Assembly (NCBI GenBank): GCA_030710605.1
Contig: CP092880.1
Coordinates: 6,063,166-6,127,165 of the forward strand
Direction: 5' to 3'
DNA length: 64,000 bases
Source of the DNA: Cordylochernes scorpioides
Lineage: Eukaryota > Arthropoda > Arachnida > Pseudoscorpiones > Chernetidae
Shown one piece after another: positions 22,101 to 31,966 of this stretch. Numbering within the stretch: position 1 is the stretch's first letter; every line of letters begins with the position of its first letter. A program made the translations under genes and the position numbers. A model generated the notes under the pieces. That model ran no database searches and was not told the origin of the DNA. It saw only the letters and a list, made by a program, of their open reading frames with translations.

Positions 22101-24384
22101 GTTTCGCAGGAAAAATGCCGCGCTCGCCGCGGCTCGTAGGGAGAGAATCATGTCCCAGATGGCAGCCATGCAGAAGAACTTCATGTCAGAGAACGAAGAA
22201 CTTTTGAAGGCGGTTGTGTCGGAGCAGGTGACCCCGTCCAGCGAAGTGTCTTCTATGGTGGCCAAGGATGACGACCCAGTGGCCGTGGGCAGCAATCAGC
22301 GCGGCAGGGTGTGTGCGAGCAATAGGCAAACGTGTATTCTGTGTCGGGAAGAACAGGACGTTTCGACGTCCAAACATTCCCTGGTCATCGCTGCCTTTGT
22401 TCAGCGGTCTACGGTCCTATCCAAGAACCGCAACCACTCCCTCGAAGCCATCCGCAGCTCCGACCCGCTCTTCCTCCACTCCGACCTCTGCTCCGGCCCG
22501 CACGTCAGCACCTGCGGCCACGTGATGCACAGTATGTGCTGGCAACACTTCTTCGATTCTGTCCAGATGAAGGAACGGAGGCGACCCATCCGGTATGGCC
22601 GCAACAACAGCTACGACGTGGACAAGAACGAATTTCTTTGCCCCCTGTGCGAAAGGCTAAGCAACGGCGTGATTCCTCTCACTCCCTCCATAAATGGCAT
22701 TGCCGATAACTCCATCCCACCTCCCTTCCACTTCGATGATTACGTTGCGGTCTTGAAGAAAGTAGTCGATTGTATAGAAAAGGACGATATTATGAAGTAC
22801 GCAACAGATGAAGATGAGGAAGGGGCTTCGAGCAAACTTCTAAGTTGTAAAATGCCTAAACTCGAGGACCTTGCGACGGACGCAATCCAACTGAAATGTC
22901 TCCAAGACGTCTTCATCCCACCCGGACCCAGTGTAGAGGCCCTACCCTACCACGAGACTCTGGTCAAGATTATTGCTCTATTTTCCCATGTTACGTTTTC
23001 GGTGGGTCTGAGCATCGAACGGCCCACCCACTTTGACCCAAAGATGCCCTTGATGGCGTGGCAAGCTTGCATCTTTACCATCCTGTCGATGGAGTGGAGC
23101 CTCAGGGATCAGCGCAAGCCAGTGTTCGGAGACCTCTCTTCTCGCCAGGAACATTGCCTCGAGGCGATCATCAAACTCTCAGCTTCCAGCTTGCGCCTCT
23201 ATGAAAAACTTCTTATCAGAAGCCATGCTTCCCGGCTACTCTGCTACCTCCTCTCACCTGAAATTTACGAAGCACATAGCTTGAGCTGCCTCGACGTTGA
23301 CGCCTTTTCAATAGCAGTTTCACTTTCTCTCTTGCTTCCAAGTCTGTTCGAAAGAGAAGATGATAGAATCAGCAATATTCCCTTGGGCCACTCTCTCGAT
23401 AGTTGTTCCCTACAGCTGGCTTTTTCTCTCCACTTAGTCCAATTGCTGTTGACTTTGGAGTGCGAATCCGACATAGAGATGCTTGATGAAGCTTCCACCT
23501 TATCTTTAACGGAGAAGGAACAAGAGGAAGAAGCGAGCCTGGAAGCTTTGTATAACAAAATAACGAACGAATTGAAGACCCAACCCCAGCAATTCTCAAA
23601 AGGCTACCTCCGTCAAAGGGTGCGGTCCGGATCGCTGCCATTCCTACGGTGTTGCGCCATCTACTACCATTTCTTGACCGATGTCGCCCCACCAGCAAAG
23701 ATGAAGCAGCTCAGTTCCTCGGATGACGCGGAATTCGACGCCCTCTGCCACTACCTCGGTCTTCCGCTCTACCTGCACGAGATCTTCGACTCCCACAGCG
23801 TCCACCAGCTAGCGATGACCTGGATCAAGCACCCATCGCTTGCCAAGCGTCTGCAGGCAGACCAGCCGTCCTCCGAGGTGATCGTACGTCAGCCGCTGGC
23901 CGTCAACCAGCTCATCAACCTCCCAGCTGACTATAGCGAACTGATCAACCAAGCCTCAATCTTCAGTTGCCCAAAGAACGAAGAGGGTGACTGCCGCTAT
24001 CCCGCTATGTGTCTGGTATGCGGAGATGTCCTCTGTTCCCAGAGCTACTGCTGCCAACACGTCCTGCCATCAGGGGGCGGGCTTGTTGGAGCGTGCACCC
24101 ACCATTCGTACGCGTGCGGTGCCGGGGTGGGGCTGTTCCTGCGGGTACGTGACTGCAAGGTGCTCCTGCTTGCTGGGAAGACCAAGGGATGCTATCTGTC
24201 ACCGCCCTACGTGGACGAGTACGGAGAGACGGACCAAGGACTCATGCGAGGCAATCCTCTCCACCTGTGCCTGGAGCACTACCGGACGCTGCATCGTCTC
24301 TGGCTGAACCACGAGCTGGCGGAGACCATCGTCCACGAGATGGAACAGTCCAACGTGTCCTCCACCAATTGGCAACACGTGTAG
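19111..24384 (+). CDS. UBR2: UBR1/UBR2-type E3 ubiquitin ligase (N-recognin), intronless
   Basis: This is the RING E3 ligase of the Arg/N-degron pathway. It binds proteins with destabilising N-terminal residues and, with an E2 of the RAD6/UBE2 class, ubiquitinates them for the proteasome, in cytosol and nucleus. Domains: UBR box (about 94-164; dense Cys/His, CGRVFK...CRDC, GICDCGD), ClpS-like N-domain for bulky hydrophobic N-termini (about 222-292; ATVLYNDEVHTYDQV), a long helical middle, a charged coiled-coil-like stretch (about 965-1050), RING-H2 (C1075, C1078, C1135, H1137, H1140, C1143, C1177, C1180), and the C-terminal UBR autoinhibitory domain (about 1630-1745, starting C1634-x2-C1637). 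The length of 1757 residues equals that of vertebrate UBR1/UBR2. The frame opens at a TTG, but the first ATG (19111) gives the expected N-terminus. There is no intron in 5.3 kb and no frameshift. UBR1 versus UBR2 cannot be separated by eye. Confidence 0.95.
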   Translation: MNSDSFIFRDIVAAEWIEKFDEQKLRLVDFQEFWGINVPRIYSPTFEADCLNLVYDEDLGQKLFLNSLEQFIAKSEDPAPVLEHLKVLDNPPTLCGRVFKVGEATYYCRDCGMDATCVLCIDCFKNSAHKNHKYKMNTSGGGGICDCGDEGAWKQLPFCQTHQEAKLKSLEDDDPLNRIPKDLVDRVKFVLEAVLNYCNEVLTMTNSLTLPKYLQAPFPRPDVFATVLYNDEVHTYDQVINTLSRAMNCNQKSALEYSTMVDREGRSIVWCSTEANCKQLAEAIEKISSRHGSRPLRVLIYHADVIAHQNFALRLLSWVQNFLGYSEGFRIIFKDVIMKPADFPLLESVMLGDMLLWKSARNQWHQLFIASMHMEKNCKKTFAKVFTRNYPSLMKDFIADDHEHSVSITSLSVQVFTVPLALVLIEEEDALAIIMRTFLTECTRYLNTAGKLSFERNHYNSSFRRAHYILRDLKYLLTVRPNEWNDTMRDKFFNGVQSLLQLLTMMQGMDTVVRQVGQHVEFEAEWETGVNLQLKLLAAITLVLEWCSSDYKVFERVLALSLSELEKLQEKFKYVTVKLLGHSASCIDYDVSSLPVTIHVPLSRFVASLIHLRRFNFQNTPSSSFEIIQKEASIVRLMELPLRTLVLASQFRAGMWHRNGYSLLNQVFFYQNVTLREQMFDVDILMVQLAASLLESNTFLIHLLSKYKLVPWVMEDPEEGPGTNLVATLAEEFLTLILYVLSERYVPGVGRVTDERAKLKKEIIQLLCIEPMPHSQLFKRLPKDINYETGMDHVINEVADFKQVKFKGRYELKPELYQEFNPYFYHYSREEQSKAVEAQIRRRRQNGEEECCPPPLLVEFSPNFAPLVQILQCDVMLHILNHTIQRALNPNNCCYYSESQFEKVIYLIGMALHEETRYFEKDNASPFFKFTEKTGKLFEDLEKCLTFPKLENQKDLLKWVLRKYKALEAMKAKKDDEKEKAAEAISSLQEQVSEREKFRRKNAALAAARRERIMSQMAAMQKNFMSENEELLKAVVSEQVTPSSEVSSMVAKDDDPVAVGSNQRGRVCASNRQTCILCREEQDVSTSKHSLVIAAFVQRSTVLSKNRNHSLEAIRSSDPLFLHSDLCSGPHVSTCGHVMHSMCWQHFFDSVQMKERRRPIRYGRNNSYDVDKNEFLCPLCERLSNGVIPLTPSINGIADNSIPPPFHFDDYVAVLKKVVDCIEKDDIMKYATDEDEEGASSKLLSCKMPKLEDLATDAIQLKCLQDVFIPPGPSVEALPYHETLVKIIALFSHVTFSVGLSIERPTHFDPKMPLMAWQACIFTILSMEWSLRDQRKPVFGDLSSRQEHCLEAIIKLSASSLRLYEKLLIRSHASRLLCYLLSPEIYEAHSLSCLDVDAFSIAVSLSLLLPSLFEREDDRISNIPLGHSLDSCSLQLAFSLHLVQLLLTLECESDIEMLDEASTLSLTEKEQEEEASLEALYNKITNELKTQPQQFSKGYLRQRVRSGSLPFLRCCAIYYHFLTDVAPPAKMKQLSSSDDAEFDALCHYLGLPLYLHEIFDSHSVHQLAMTWIKHPSLAKRLQADQPSSEVIVRQPLAVNQLINLPADYSELINQASIFSCPKNEEGDCRYPAMCLVCGDVLCSQSYCCQHVLPSGGGLVGACTHHSYACGAGVGLFLRVRDCKVLLLAGKTKGCYLSPPYVDEYGETDQGLMRGNPLHLCLEHYRTLHRLWLNHELAETIVHEMEQSNVSSTNWQHV

Positions 24385-24397
24385 ATCCAGAGTAACT

Positions 24398-24403
24398 AAT
24401 AAA
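24398..24403 (+). terminator. Polyadenylation signal of the UBR gene
   Basis: AATAAA starts 14 bases after the TAG stop, with a T/GT-rich stretch (tctgtgtctttttctctctc) about 20-40 bases beyond. The 3' UTR would be only about 30-40 bases. Confidence 0.75.
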
Positions 24404-24479
24404 GAGTTTAACTATTAACACCTCTGTGTCTTTTTCTCTCTCGATCCTACACCCAATCTCTGAATTTGAGTCAAAAGGC

Positions 24480-24620
24480 GATCCATTAAATATGTTTATA
24501 GTTAAAAAAAAAAAAAAAAAGGGGGCGTACCTGGATTGGTTTCCTCAATTGAGGAAAAAAAGTTTTTTTTTTTTATTTCGCAAATTTAGGTATGCCCTTT
24601 TTTTTTATATAAACAAATCT
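24480..24620. mobile_element. Foldback MITE with gggcgtacctgg ends
   Basis: Arms gggcgtacctggat and the degraded complement ttaggtatgccc face each other, within a context (gtcaaaaggcgatccat) shared with 46903-47070. The A17 run at about 24503-24520 belongs to this element and is too far from AATAAA to be the tail of a retrocopied UBR mRNA. Confidence 0.6.
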
Positions 24621-25084
24621 CTGAATGTTGCCAGTAACACACCTGGACGAATCAAACAATAGAGAATCGGCAAAATTTAGGTGGAATTCATTCAAGTTGA
24701 GAAAACTCCATCAACCTTTTTATAAATGCTTATTGTCCTTTTAATGTTTTGGCGACCAAACGTCGCCCGTTTATTATTATTTTCTTAAGTGGAAAACTTA
24801 TTTGTGAACTATTGTTCTTTACCACTTTTTTTACAACAAAAATAAAACTTTTATTAAGGACTCTTGTTCCATACAGGATTCTCCCATATAGATAAACAGA
24901 AGTAAACATAGCAGTTATCTACAGAAGTATAGATTAACATCGACCTTTCCTTAAATTGGGTCCCTCTTGTGTTACACTTCTTTTGACTACTGTTATCCAG
25001 AATTTATGAAAAACCAATGCATTAATTCTGCTTCTCACTACTTCTTTGCCAATAAAACCCATGTCCATAGTTTACTTAAATACC
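24621..25084. other. Spacer with a LINE-tail-like repeat
   Basis: The part 24830-25070 (aaaacttttattaaggactc ... tgttatccagaattt) resembles 16160-16260, 17605-17690, 34020-34200 and 36150-36450. It is probably the 3' end of a dispersed retroelement in antisense. No coding motif. Confidence 0.35.
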
Positions 25085-25260
25085 ATTTCTGAGATTCCAT
25101 CCTTCATTGTAGCATATATAAGCAGATGATCCAATACAGTATTAGAGCTCTAAGAAGCGGTCTGGTGGATTAAATTGACGAAACCGCTGGGAGGGTTCAC
25201 CACTGATAAACCAAACCCTCCCAATATATTTTCATCGTAGTAAGGATAGTAGAAGTTTGA
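25085..25260 (+). repeat. Dispersed repeat carrying a permuted hammerhead-like motif (copy 2)
   Basis: Reverse orientation to 8010-8235. The core at 25175-25214 keeps GAAA, CCGCUGG and the GGGUUCACC hairpin, but CUGAUGA has become CUGAUAA and stem II is weak (UUGAC/AACCAA). Confidence 0.55.
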
Positions 25261-25689
25261 ATTATGTGTGAAAAGAAATATTTTTCAACTTAATGTTTTC
25301 ATTTGCTATATATTGTGAATTGTTTTCACTTTTTAAAGATAAAGGTGACAGTAGAGAGACGTCAAAGGATAATAGACTTTTACAAAAAGGTTGATGAAAA
25401 CTTGGATCAAACAATTTCACTTGTCGTGCAGATCCTAGACCCAATGTCACCAAATTTGGACAAATTGGTAAAAAAAAATTTCATTTAGGATATTGATAGA
25501 GGATGGATTTTTGGCTTTCATGAGATCTTTAAGTGGAAAGTTCCCGAATCTCTTTCAGTTGTACAATAAGGAGATGCCTTTTTCTTAATTTATCCATCTT
25601 ATCCCAGTAAAATATCGCATTTGTACTATTTTTTTACTATATAAAATTATAGCAATTATTATATACTTTATTTTATTTGACATACCGGA

Positions 25690-26050
25690 CGCCCAGCTCG
25701 GGATACTTGCGCCTAAATACATTTTAGTAGATTATATACAATTCATTATATACAATTTAATAACCGGACTAAAACATAATTGAAACTTAAACGATGGTAT
25801 TCTCAAACAGAAGAGAAAACCTAAAATGGATTATTTTAGCAACCTATATACAATCCATTATATACAACTCAATAACCGACTAAAAACACAATTAAAACTG
25901 AAACGATGGTTTTCTCAAACAGAAGAGAAAACCTAAAATGGATTATTTTAGCAACCTATATACAATCCATTATATACAACTCAATAACCGACTAAAAACA
26001 CAATTAAAACTGAAACGATGGTTTTCTCAAACAGAAGAGAAAATCTAAAA
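25690..26050. repeat. 112-bp tandem repeat at a LINE 3' end
   Basis: Three units with exact 112-bp spacing (tctcaaacagaagagaaaac at 25801, 25913, 26025). It adjoins and slightly overlaps the coding end of the LINE fragment on the - strand, so it is the element's 3' UTR amplified in tandem. Confidence 0.8.
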
Positions 26051-26279
26051 TGAATTTACAATAATTATTGAATTTTACATAAGTGTCTTTGTTATATACA
26101 AATTCGCAAATTTCTTCGATGGGATAAAAATGATTACTTCTGTAGCTGTGAAATATCGGACATTCTAATAATAAATGTATTGAGTCTTGGTTTTCTTTTC
26201 CACAGAAGCAGCTAGGATCATCCGTTATATACTGACTCTTATGTCCATAATTCATCCAAAATACCAATTCATATAACAT
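26004..26279 (-). pseudogene. Non-LTR retrotransposon ORF2 C-terminal fragment
   Basis: The - frame has MLYELVFWMNYGHKS, then C-F-C-G-x6-S-I-H-LLLECP-x6-R, the conserved CCHC-type motif after the reverse transcriptase of CR1/Jockey/I-group LINEs. Only the last 91 codons remain, so the insertion is 5' truncated as usual for LINEs. Its 3' side holds the 112-bp tandem repeat. Confidence 0.7.
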
Positions 26280-26282
26280 AGG

Positions 26283-26400
26283 TATGGTAGATTAAACTGG
26301 CAAAACTGCTGGGAGGGTTCACCACTGATGAGCCAGGCCCTTCCATTAATTTTTTTCCATTGCAGTAAGGACAGTAGAAATTGTTTATTTTTAAAAAGAA
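26283..26400 (+). repeat. Dispersed repeat carrying a permuted hammerhead-like motif (copy 3)
   Basis: The core at 26296-26336: CUGGC, AAAA (expected GAAA), CUGCUGG, GA, GGGUUCACC, ACUGAUGA, GCCAG. Stem II pairs perfectly as CUGGC/GCCAG, with a C-G outer pair where copy 1 has U-A. Confidence 0.55.
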
Positions 26401-26540
26401 TCATACGCGTCTATAATAGTTTCGAATTTTGATACTGACTCTAAATGACCCGGCTTCTCTCCTAGTGAATGCTTGCCAGGCGAATTTTGCTTTAACAAAT
26501 ATGTTTTATTTATTCTAAGAAATGATATCATTATTAAATC

Positions 26541-26690
26541 ATTATTTTTATGCTTATATTTTGCTACTCTGTAAATTTACTTCGTGGCTTATCTTTTGTT
26601 TATCACTCATAGTTTGTTCTTGCCTGAAATAAATTGTTGTCTTATCCCGAAGTTGGTCTTCCCTAATTTTCCACGTGGCAATATTTAACC
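26541..26690. repeat. Dispersed repeat, LTR-like end
   Basis: About 150 bp (tgctactctgtaaatttac ... ttttccacgtggcaatatt) recurs at 37975-38115, and its last words recur near 53936. It contains aataaattgtt, as expected near the end of an LTR, but the class is not proven. Confidence 0.5.
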
Positions 26691-27031
26691 TTATATAATC
26701 TTATATGGACATTTTAATAAAGTAGTTTCAATCTCTCTCATTATAGTATTCATGAGAATTCCAATTAAGGTAAAAATTATACTGTCATTATCATTTTGTA
26801 TTTAATTTTCAAAACCTACTCACCAAGTATAAAACAACACACAGTGAAACTTCGTTATAAATCCCTTGTAACAAAAAGTTTTCTTATATTTAAGATGTTT
26901 TTTATATCCAGAGACGTCATTGTACATTTTGAAAGTGAATTTATACTTTCTGTCGTGTTATCATAATCTAGTGTTACATTGTATTAATCAACTACTTTAT
27001 ATTTGCCTATTTGTGTGTACATTATGTAGTA

Positions 27032-27901
27032 CAGTAAAACAACCTCCATTAGAGGACACTCACGCTAGAAGGCACCTCTCTACAAAAGACAGTTTTAATC
27101 ACCAATACAGTAGAACAACCTCCATGAGAGGACACTCACGCTAGAAGGCACCTCTCTACAAAGGACAGTTTCCATCGCCAATACAGTAGAACATACTCCA
27201 TGAGAGAACACTCACGCTAGTGGACACCTCTCTACAAAGGACAGTTTTCATCACCAATACAGTAGAACAACCTTCATGAGAGGACACTCGCGCTAGAGGA
27301 CACCTCTCTACAAAGGATACTTTTCATCGCCAATACACTAGAACAACCTCCATGAGAGGACACTCACGCTAGTGGACACCTCTCTACAAAGGACAGTTTT
27401 CATCACCAATACAGTAGAACAACCTCCATGAGAGGACACTCACGCTAGTGGACACCTCTCTACAAAGGACAGTTTTCATCACCAATACAGTAGAACAACC
27501 TCCATGAGAGGACACTCACGCTAGTGGACACCTCTCTACAAAGGACAGTTTTCATCGCCAATACAGTAGAACAACCTCCATAAGAGGACACTCGCGCTAG
27601 AGGACACCTCTCTATAAAGGACAGTTTCCATCGCCAATACAGTAGAACATACTCCACGAGAGGACACTCACGCTAGAGGACACCTCTCTATAAAGGACAG
27701 TTTTCATCGCCAATACAGTAGAACAACCTCCACGAGAGGACACTCACGCTAGAGGACACCTCTCTATAAAGGACAGTTTTCAGCTCCGATACAGTAGAAC
27801 AACCTCCATGAGAGGACACTCACGCTAGAGGACACCTCTCACTAAAGGACAGTTTGGCTCTGCAATTAGGTGTTGTCCTTTACAGAGAGGTTGTTTTACT
27901 G
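27032..27901. mobile_element. Pogo/Tigger-like MITE with its left end amplified in tandem
   Basis: About eleven 76-bp units each begin with the left end CAGTAGAACAACCTCC (27031, 27107, 27183, 27259 ...) and carry gaggacactcacgctag and caaaggacagttttcatc. A single right end (gagaggttgttttactg) closes it before TA at 27902-27903. TA precedes it at 27030-27031. It mirrors 14425-15091, where the right end is amplified instead. Confidence 0.88.
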
Positions 27902-28044
27902 TATTTACATGAATCTTAGTTTTTACCTTTTATTGATTTTTACATATAATTCAAAATTACAAAGTTATATTAATTTAAATGCAGTTTAAATTGCATGCAT
28001 AGCTGAATATATAGATTCATAAAAATCATTCTTTCAAAGCCTAA

Positions 28045-28218
28045 AGTCGGTGGACGAGTAGGTAACACCCTCGATTCCCGACAGTCATGAACCGGGATTG
28101 AATCCCACGTTAACATTTTGTTTAATATGTGAATAAACTTCACATATTATTCACTGTTGCAAATATCATAAACTAGGTTGTTCTTGTTGAATGGTACCTA
28201 ATAAAGTGATTTTGGAAC
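28045..28218 (+). mobile_element. tRNA-derived SINE, family B
   Basis: agtcggtggacgag..gtaacaccctcgattcc and gggattgaatccc head, then the tail ggttgttcttgttgaatgg..cctaataaagtgatttt. Confidence 0.7.
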
Positions 28219-28239
28219 TGATCAGAATTAAGATAAGAA

Positions 28240-28392
28240 GTTGACCAGCAGTATACGCCGTCGTTTTCCGACAGCCATGAATTGGAATCTAATCCTTTTG
28301 TGAAGAACCTTCACATATTATTCACTGTTGCAAATATCAATAAGCCAGGTTGCTCTTGTTGAGCGGTACCTAATAAAGTGATTTTGGAACAG
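28240..28392 (+). mobile_element. tRNA-derived SINE, family B, degraded copy
   Basis: It lies directly after the previous copy. The head is degraded and the tail (gttgctcttgttgagcggtac) is well kept. Possibly a tandem duplication. Confidence 0.6.
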
Positions 28393-28767
28393 CAACTAAT
28401 CAGAATTAGTATATACTGACCGAATGACCCAGCATCTCCCCTAGTAAATGCTTGTTAGTCGATAATTGTTTTAGCAGATGTCATTTACTTAACTTTACAG
28501 AGTTCTGAAAAATTCTCGATTTGCATCGTCTTTAGATTGGAACAAATGTACCTAATTTCAGGTTGCTAGATGCTCTGTAATATTTGTGAACAGAAAGACA
28601 TGGGAGCAAGTTAAAAGCTTTTTAAAAAGTGCAAGGTCTCAAAAAAGATTCAAAATATTTTAAATCTATGACAAAAACAAATACTGTTCAGGTATTTTTC
28701 ATCAGTTTCATAATTTGACATTGGATGGAAAAGTTACTGCACCCAAAAATTCGCCTTTTAGTGATAA

Positions 28768-29824
28768 TACACTGTACACACAGTATAATATACTGTTTGA
28801 CTGAATTTGCAACACCAATAATTAATGGGCAGAAAATAGGCAAATTTCAGGATAAAGTTAGTTCACCAAGTTATTTAAATTATGCAAATAGCGCAGCTAT
28901 CCCATGCATATTGATCTAGATATAAGAGAGGGAACTTTCAAATTTGCCAATATTTGCGCGTTTCGATTGAGGGGTGCTGGTACGGCCATAGTGACGTCAT
29001 CCCGCGTGGCCCGATGCATCCGTCGAATGGCGTTGGCGACCACACAGTCCACTTCTGTCGCCATTTTTAAGGATGTGCAGGATACTCTTGATTCTCCCAT
29101 ATGGACCAAAACCGTTATACACAGATTGGTCGCCCTACATTCATGGCGACCGTTATGAAGACTGCCATTGACATAACAACACAGATACCTCCGTTTGGAA
29201 GTTTGTCGGGATAGAGAGACACTAGGACAGCGGAATGGCACATGGTAGTGTTTACAGATAAAGCTTCTTTTTCAGCAAGAACAGTCACCGAGTAAGAGTT
29301 TGGCGCCGTTTTGGTGATAGGTCCTATACAGCTACATCGGTAGAACGCCGTACCTCACGACAACGCGGTATTATGGTTTGGGAAACTATCACCTATGATA
29401 GTAGATCACCTCTGATTCGTATTGAGAACACTGACTACCAAATGATACGTAGGTGACGTACTGCGGCTGGTGATGCTAACCCTTCTTTCAGGGAGTACCA
29501 AATGCCAATTTCCAGAAGGATAACTCCCGACCTCACACAACGCATCAGCCAACATGCATTTAGAAGAAGAACTGTGTCTGATGGTTGACAGGGAATGGGA
29601 AGCCACCCCTCAGGACACCATCCTCATTGATTCAGTACCAAGACATGTTGACATAGCGGTGGTCCCACAGCATATTGAGTGGACGACAATGTCGCCCAGT
29701 GTATAGGTATATTATCTTCTAATAAAGATCATTTATTGTTCATTACTGGTACTCTCTTTATGTATATTTCACAACTCTTTGCCCACTCATTTTTAGTGTT
29801 GCAAATTCATTGTCACGTAGTGTA
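28768..29824 (+). pseudogene. Decayed Tc1-like DNA transposon
   Basis: The ends share tgaatttgcaacac and a taatgggc/gagtgggc word in inverted order, starting TACACTG and ending TAGTGTA. Inside, the + strand gives VTSSRVARCIRRMALATTQ, as in the N-terminal DNA-binding part of Tc1 transposases, then RRTSRQRGIMVWETITYDSR, matching the conserved GVMVWGAISY-G-RSPL region, then a degraded C-terminal tail. Frameshifts, stops and an internal deletion (about 1.06 kb instead of about 1.6 kb) show it is dead. The overlapping open frame at 28897-29241 - is a shadow. Confidence 0.7.
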
Positions 29825-29933
29825 TATCCCTGTTAACTAGTCAGGTGGCTTCTTTCACGGGTGGCCTCTCTAGAGAGGGTCCATCATCAAAGCTAAACAG
29901 TCAATCATTTTATATGCAGTAATATTAAAATAC

Positions 29934-30262
29934 ACTCATAGACAAAACTTAAGTAAGTGAAAAGTCTTTGTTGTTGCTGGTTGTCTGTTTTTTTTTTTAA
30001 GGAGACAGAAGCAATTTTGTTCACACACTTGGTTATCTTATATGTCTTCAATAAAGGTCACTGTAATATCTTTCAGAGTTATTGTCTGAATCCCGATATA
30101 CATGCTGAAAGGTACAACTTCCTTAAGTTTTGTCCATGAGTGTATATTGGTTATCTCGTGTGTCTTCAATAAAGGTCACTGTAATATCTTTCAAGTTATT
30201 GTCTGAATCCCGATATACATGCTGAAAGGTACAACTTCCTTAAGTTTTGTCCATGAATATAC
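29934..30262 (-). mobile_element. Tc1-like MITE with two tandem end units
   Basis: Starts TACACTCATAGACAAAACTT, then reversed array units (ttcaataaaggtcactgtaa, tgtctgaatcccgatatac) each ending in ttaagttttgtccatga. Same family as 57329-57537. Confidence 0.75.
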
Positions 30263-30395
30263 ATTGCTATAACAGAACTCCCAGAGCGTATAAAACTATC
30301 ACCCGGCCATTATCAAAACACATAGAGCGTTCTATTTAAAAATATTAATAGCCAAAATTTTATTTTGTGTAAAAAATAATGTATACAGTTTGTAC

Positions 30396-31135
30396 ATTTA
30401 GGTTAAGATATTTTTTAATTGCTATGGAATATATATATGGTAATTTAAGCCAACAACCCCATATTGTATATAACTTATAACAAGATTTTAATGTTGTATA
30501 ATAGAAACACATCTGTAAATGATTATACGCATTATTGACATGTGTCATTACATCATCATATGTATTGTACTTTGTACAAACTGAGGACAAATAAATAAAA
30601 CTGTAATAGATTAAGAGTTGAGCTAAGGAAATGGAAGTCACAAAACAACAAGGTCTAAAGATAGATTGGAAGCTGTCAGGACGGCGCCAGTTTAGAATGT
30701 CACCAGACGCCCCTCTCACATCTGGGGCAAAACCCCCTTTCTCAGAAAAGGTACATAAACCCCCGTCTTTAGCCAAAAATACAGTTAGTTCAGCATCTGC
30801 GCGAGCCCACGTCGGTCGTACCTCAGGTCCATCTCATCCATCATGTAGACCAGTAAGAAACTTCTATCTCCCCATCTTTCGCTCCTAGCTCAACTTTTAT
30901 CTGTTCACGGTACTTTCTTAGTGCAACTGTGTCTCCGTTTTTGTGTATGGACATTCCCAAGCTTTCCACTCTGCCTCGACCACGACTGCCTGTACTTTGT
31001 GAGAACTTTTAAAGGTCTTCCAAGGTGCAGAGAGGTACTGGAAAACTCTCCATCCTGACTGTTCCTCTCGGTCAACACAGTATAGCGAGAGTCAACACCT
31101 TATCATCACTAAGTTAGTCGACAGGATTCTACAAG
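30396..31135. repeat. Large dispersed repeat, about 740 bp (copy 1)
   Basis: Colinear in reverse with 45590-46400. Shared landmarks: catattgtata, ttacagatgtgtttctatta, ggtacataaa..gccaaaaata, ctttccactctgcctcgacc, gtcgacaggattctac. The last word also borders the 73-bp tandem at 51433-51585. It may be an LTR or a non-autonomous element; no coding motif is seen. Confidence 0.6.
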
Positions 31136-31176
31136 AGCTACCAGAACTTCACCACATTACATATATATATACTAGC

Positions 31177-31215
31177 CGAATGACCCGGGCAACGCCGGCG
31201 CCGTGGATGTCATTC
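31177..31215. repeat. GC-hairpin dispersed repeat
   Basis: ctagccgaatgacccgggc and a partial complement; the same sentence in reverse is at 7585-7632. Confidence 0.4.
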
Positions 31216-31750
31216 TTGTGAAACGTCCCGCTCCAAACTTTGTGTCTGAGAAGTGATATTTTTATAAAGAGATGATTTGGCTTTGTGTCTTCTGCTCGAA
31301 TGAATGTTTTTCTGTTAGAATTTTGTTCCTGCATACTAAAAATGAACTGGCTTCACCCGTGGTCTCTGCTTTTTGGAATTTTTCCGGATATAATTTTGTA
31401 TCTGATAATCAAATATGATACAGCAATATTGTCATCATCATTTTCTGAATAAAAAAAAACTATTTTTTTCCCCAGAACCTGTCAATTTATTTTTCTTGAC
31501 TAAAAATCCGAAAAATATCTCTTCCAGATTTTTCTCTATGTTCTGTTAAAACACGTTTTACATGTCCATTAGGTCAGCTGATATTACCTCCCATCTACAC
31601 CGCTAGAGGCGCTGCTTGCGAGCGAAAGGGCAAATTTGCAAATAACTTGTATACATACTTGTGTACATAGACCATAAATCTGTACATAGACAGTAAAAGC
31701 ACATATATTTTAATAATATAAATGAGTTTTAAAATTGTAAAAAAAAAAAA

Positions 31751-31821
31751 TCATCGGCCGGGAATCGAACTCGGGGCGCCCGCGTGGCAGGCGAGCATTC
31801 TACCACTGAACCAAAAGCAAA
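31751..31821 (-). tRNA. tRNA-Gly(GCC)-like relict, probable pseudogene
   Basis: On the - strand the D arm (GGTTCAGTGGTAGAATGC), the anticodon arm with GCC (CTCGCCTGCCACGCGGG) and the T loop TTCGATT are intact. A run of more than 10 T follows, serving as a Pol III terminator. The 5' acceptor strand that should pair with the 3' CCGATGA is missing (tttgcttt instead of a TCATCGG-like strand), and the T stem has one mismatch. It could not form a normal acceptor stem, so a pseudogene or a tRNA-like SINE head is more likely than a working tRNA. Confidence 0.65.
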
Positions 31822-31966
31822 CGGTGACAGAATTGTTGATTTTTATTGCGTATGATATTGTTTTTTACAGCACAATACAACAATTGTTGATGACTCTGAT
31901 ACTTGTATATTTTAATATATTTTTTAATGAAAATAGAGCAATCCATACTTAAATCATTAGATAGTA

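Noticed and set aside
19390-24202. Many antisense and out-of-frame open frames across the UBR gene
   Set aside because: They are shadows of a GC-rich coding sequence; only the main + frame shows domain structure.
24398-24520. UBR gene as a recent processed retrocopy with a poly(A) tail
   Set aside because: The A-run is about 100 bases beyond AATAAA and belongs to a foldback MITE also found at 46935; no target duplication was seen.
31751-31821. Functional tRNA-Gly gene
   Set aside because: D, anticodon and T arms are good, but the 5' acceptor strand does not match the 3' strand.
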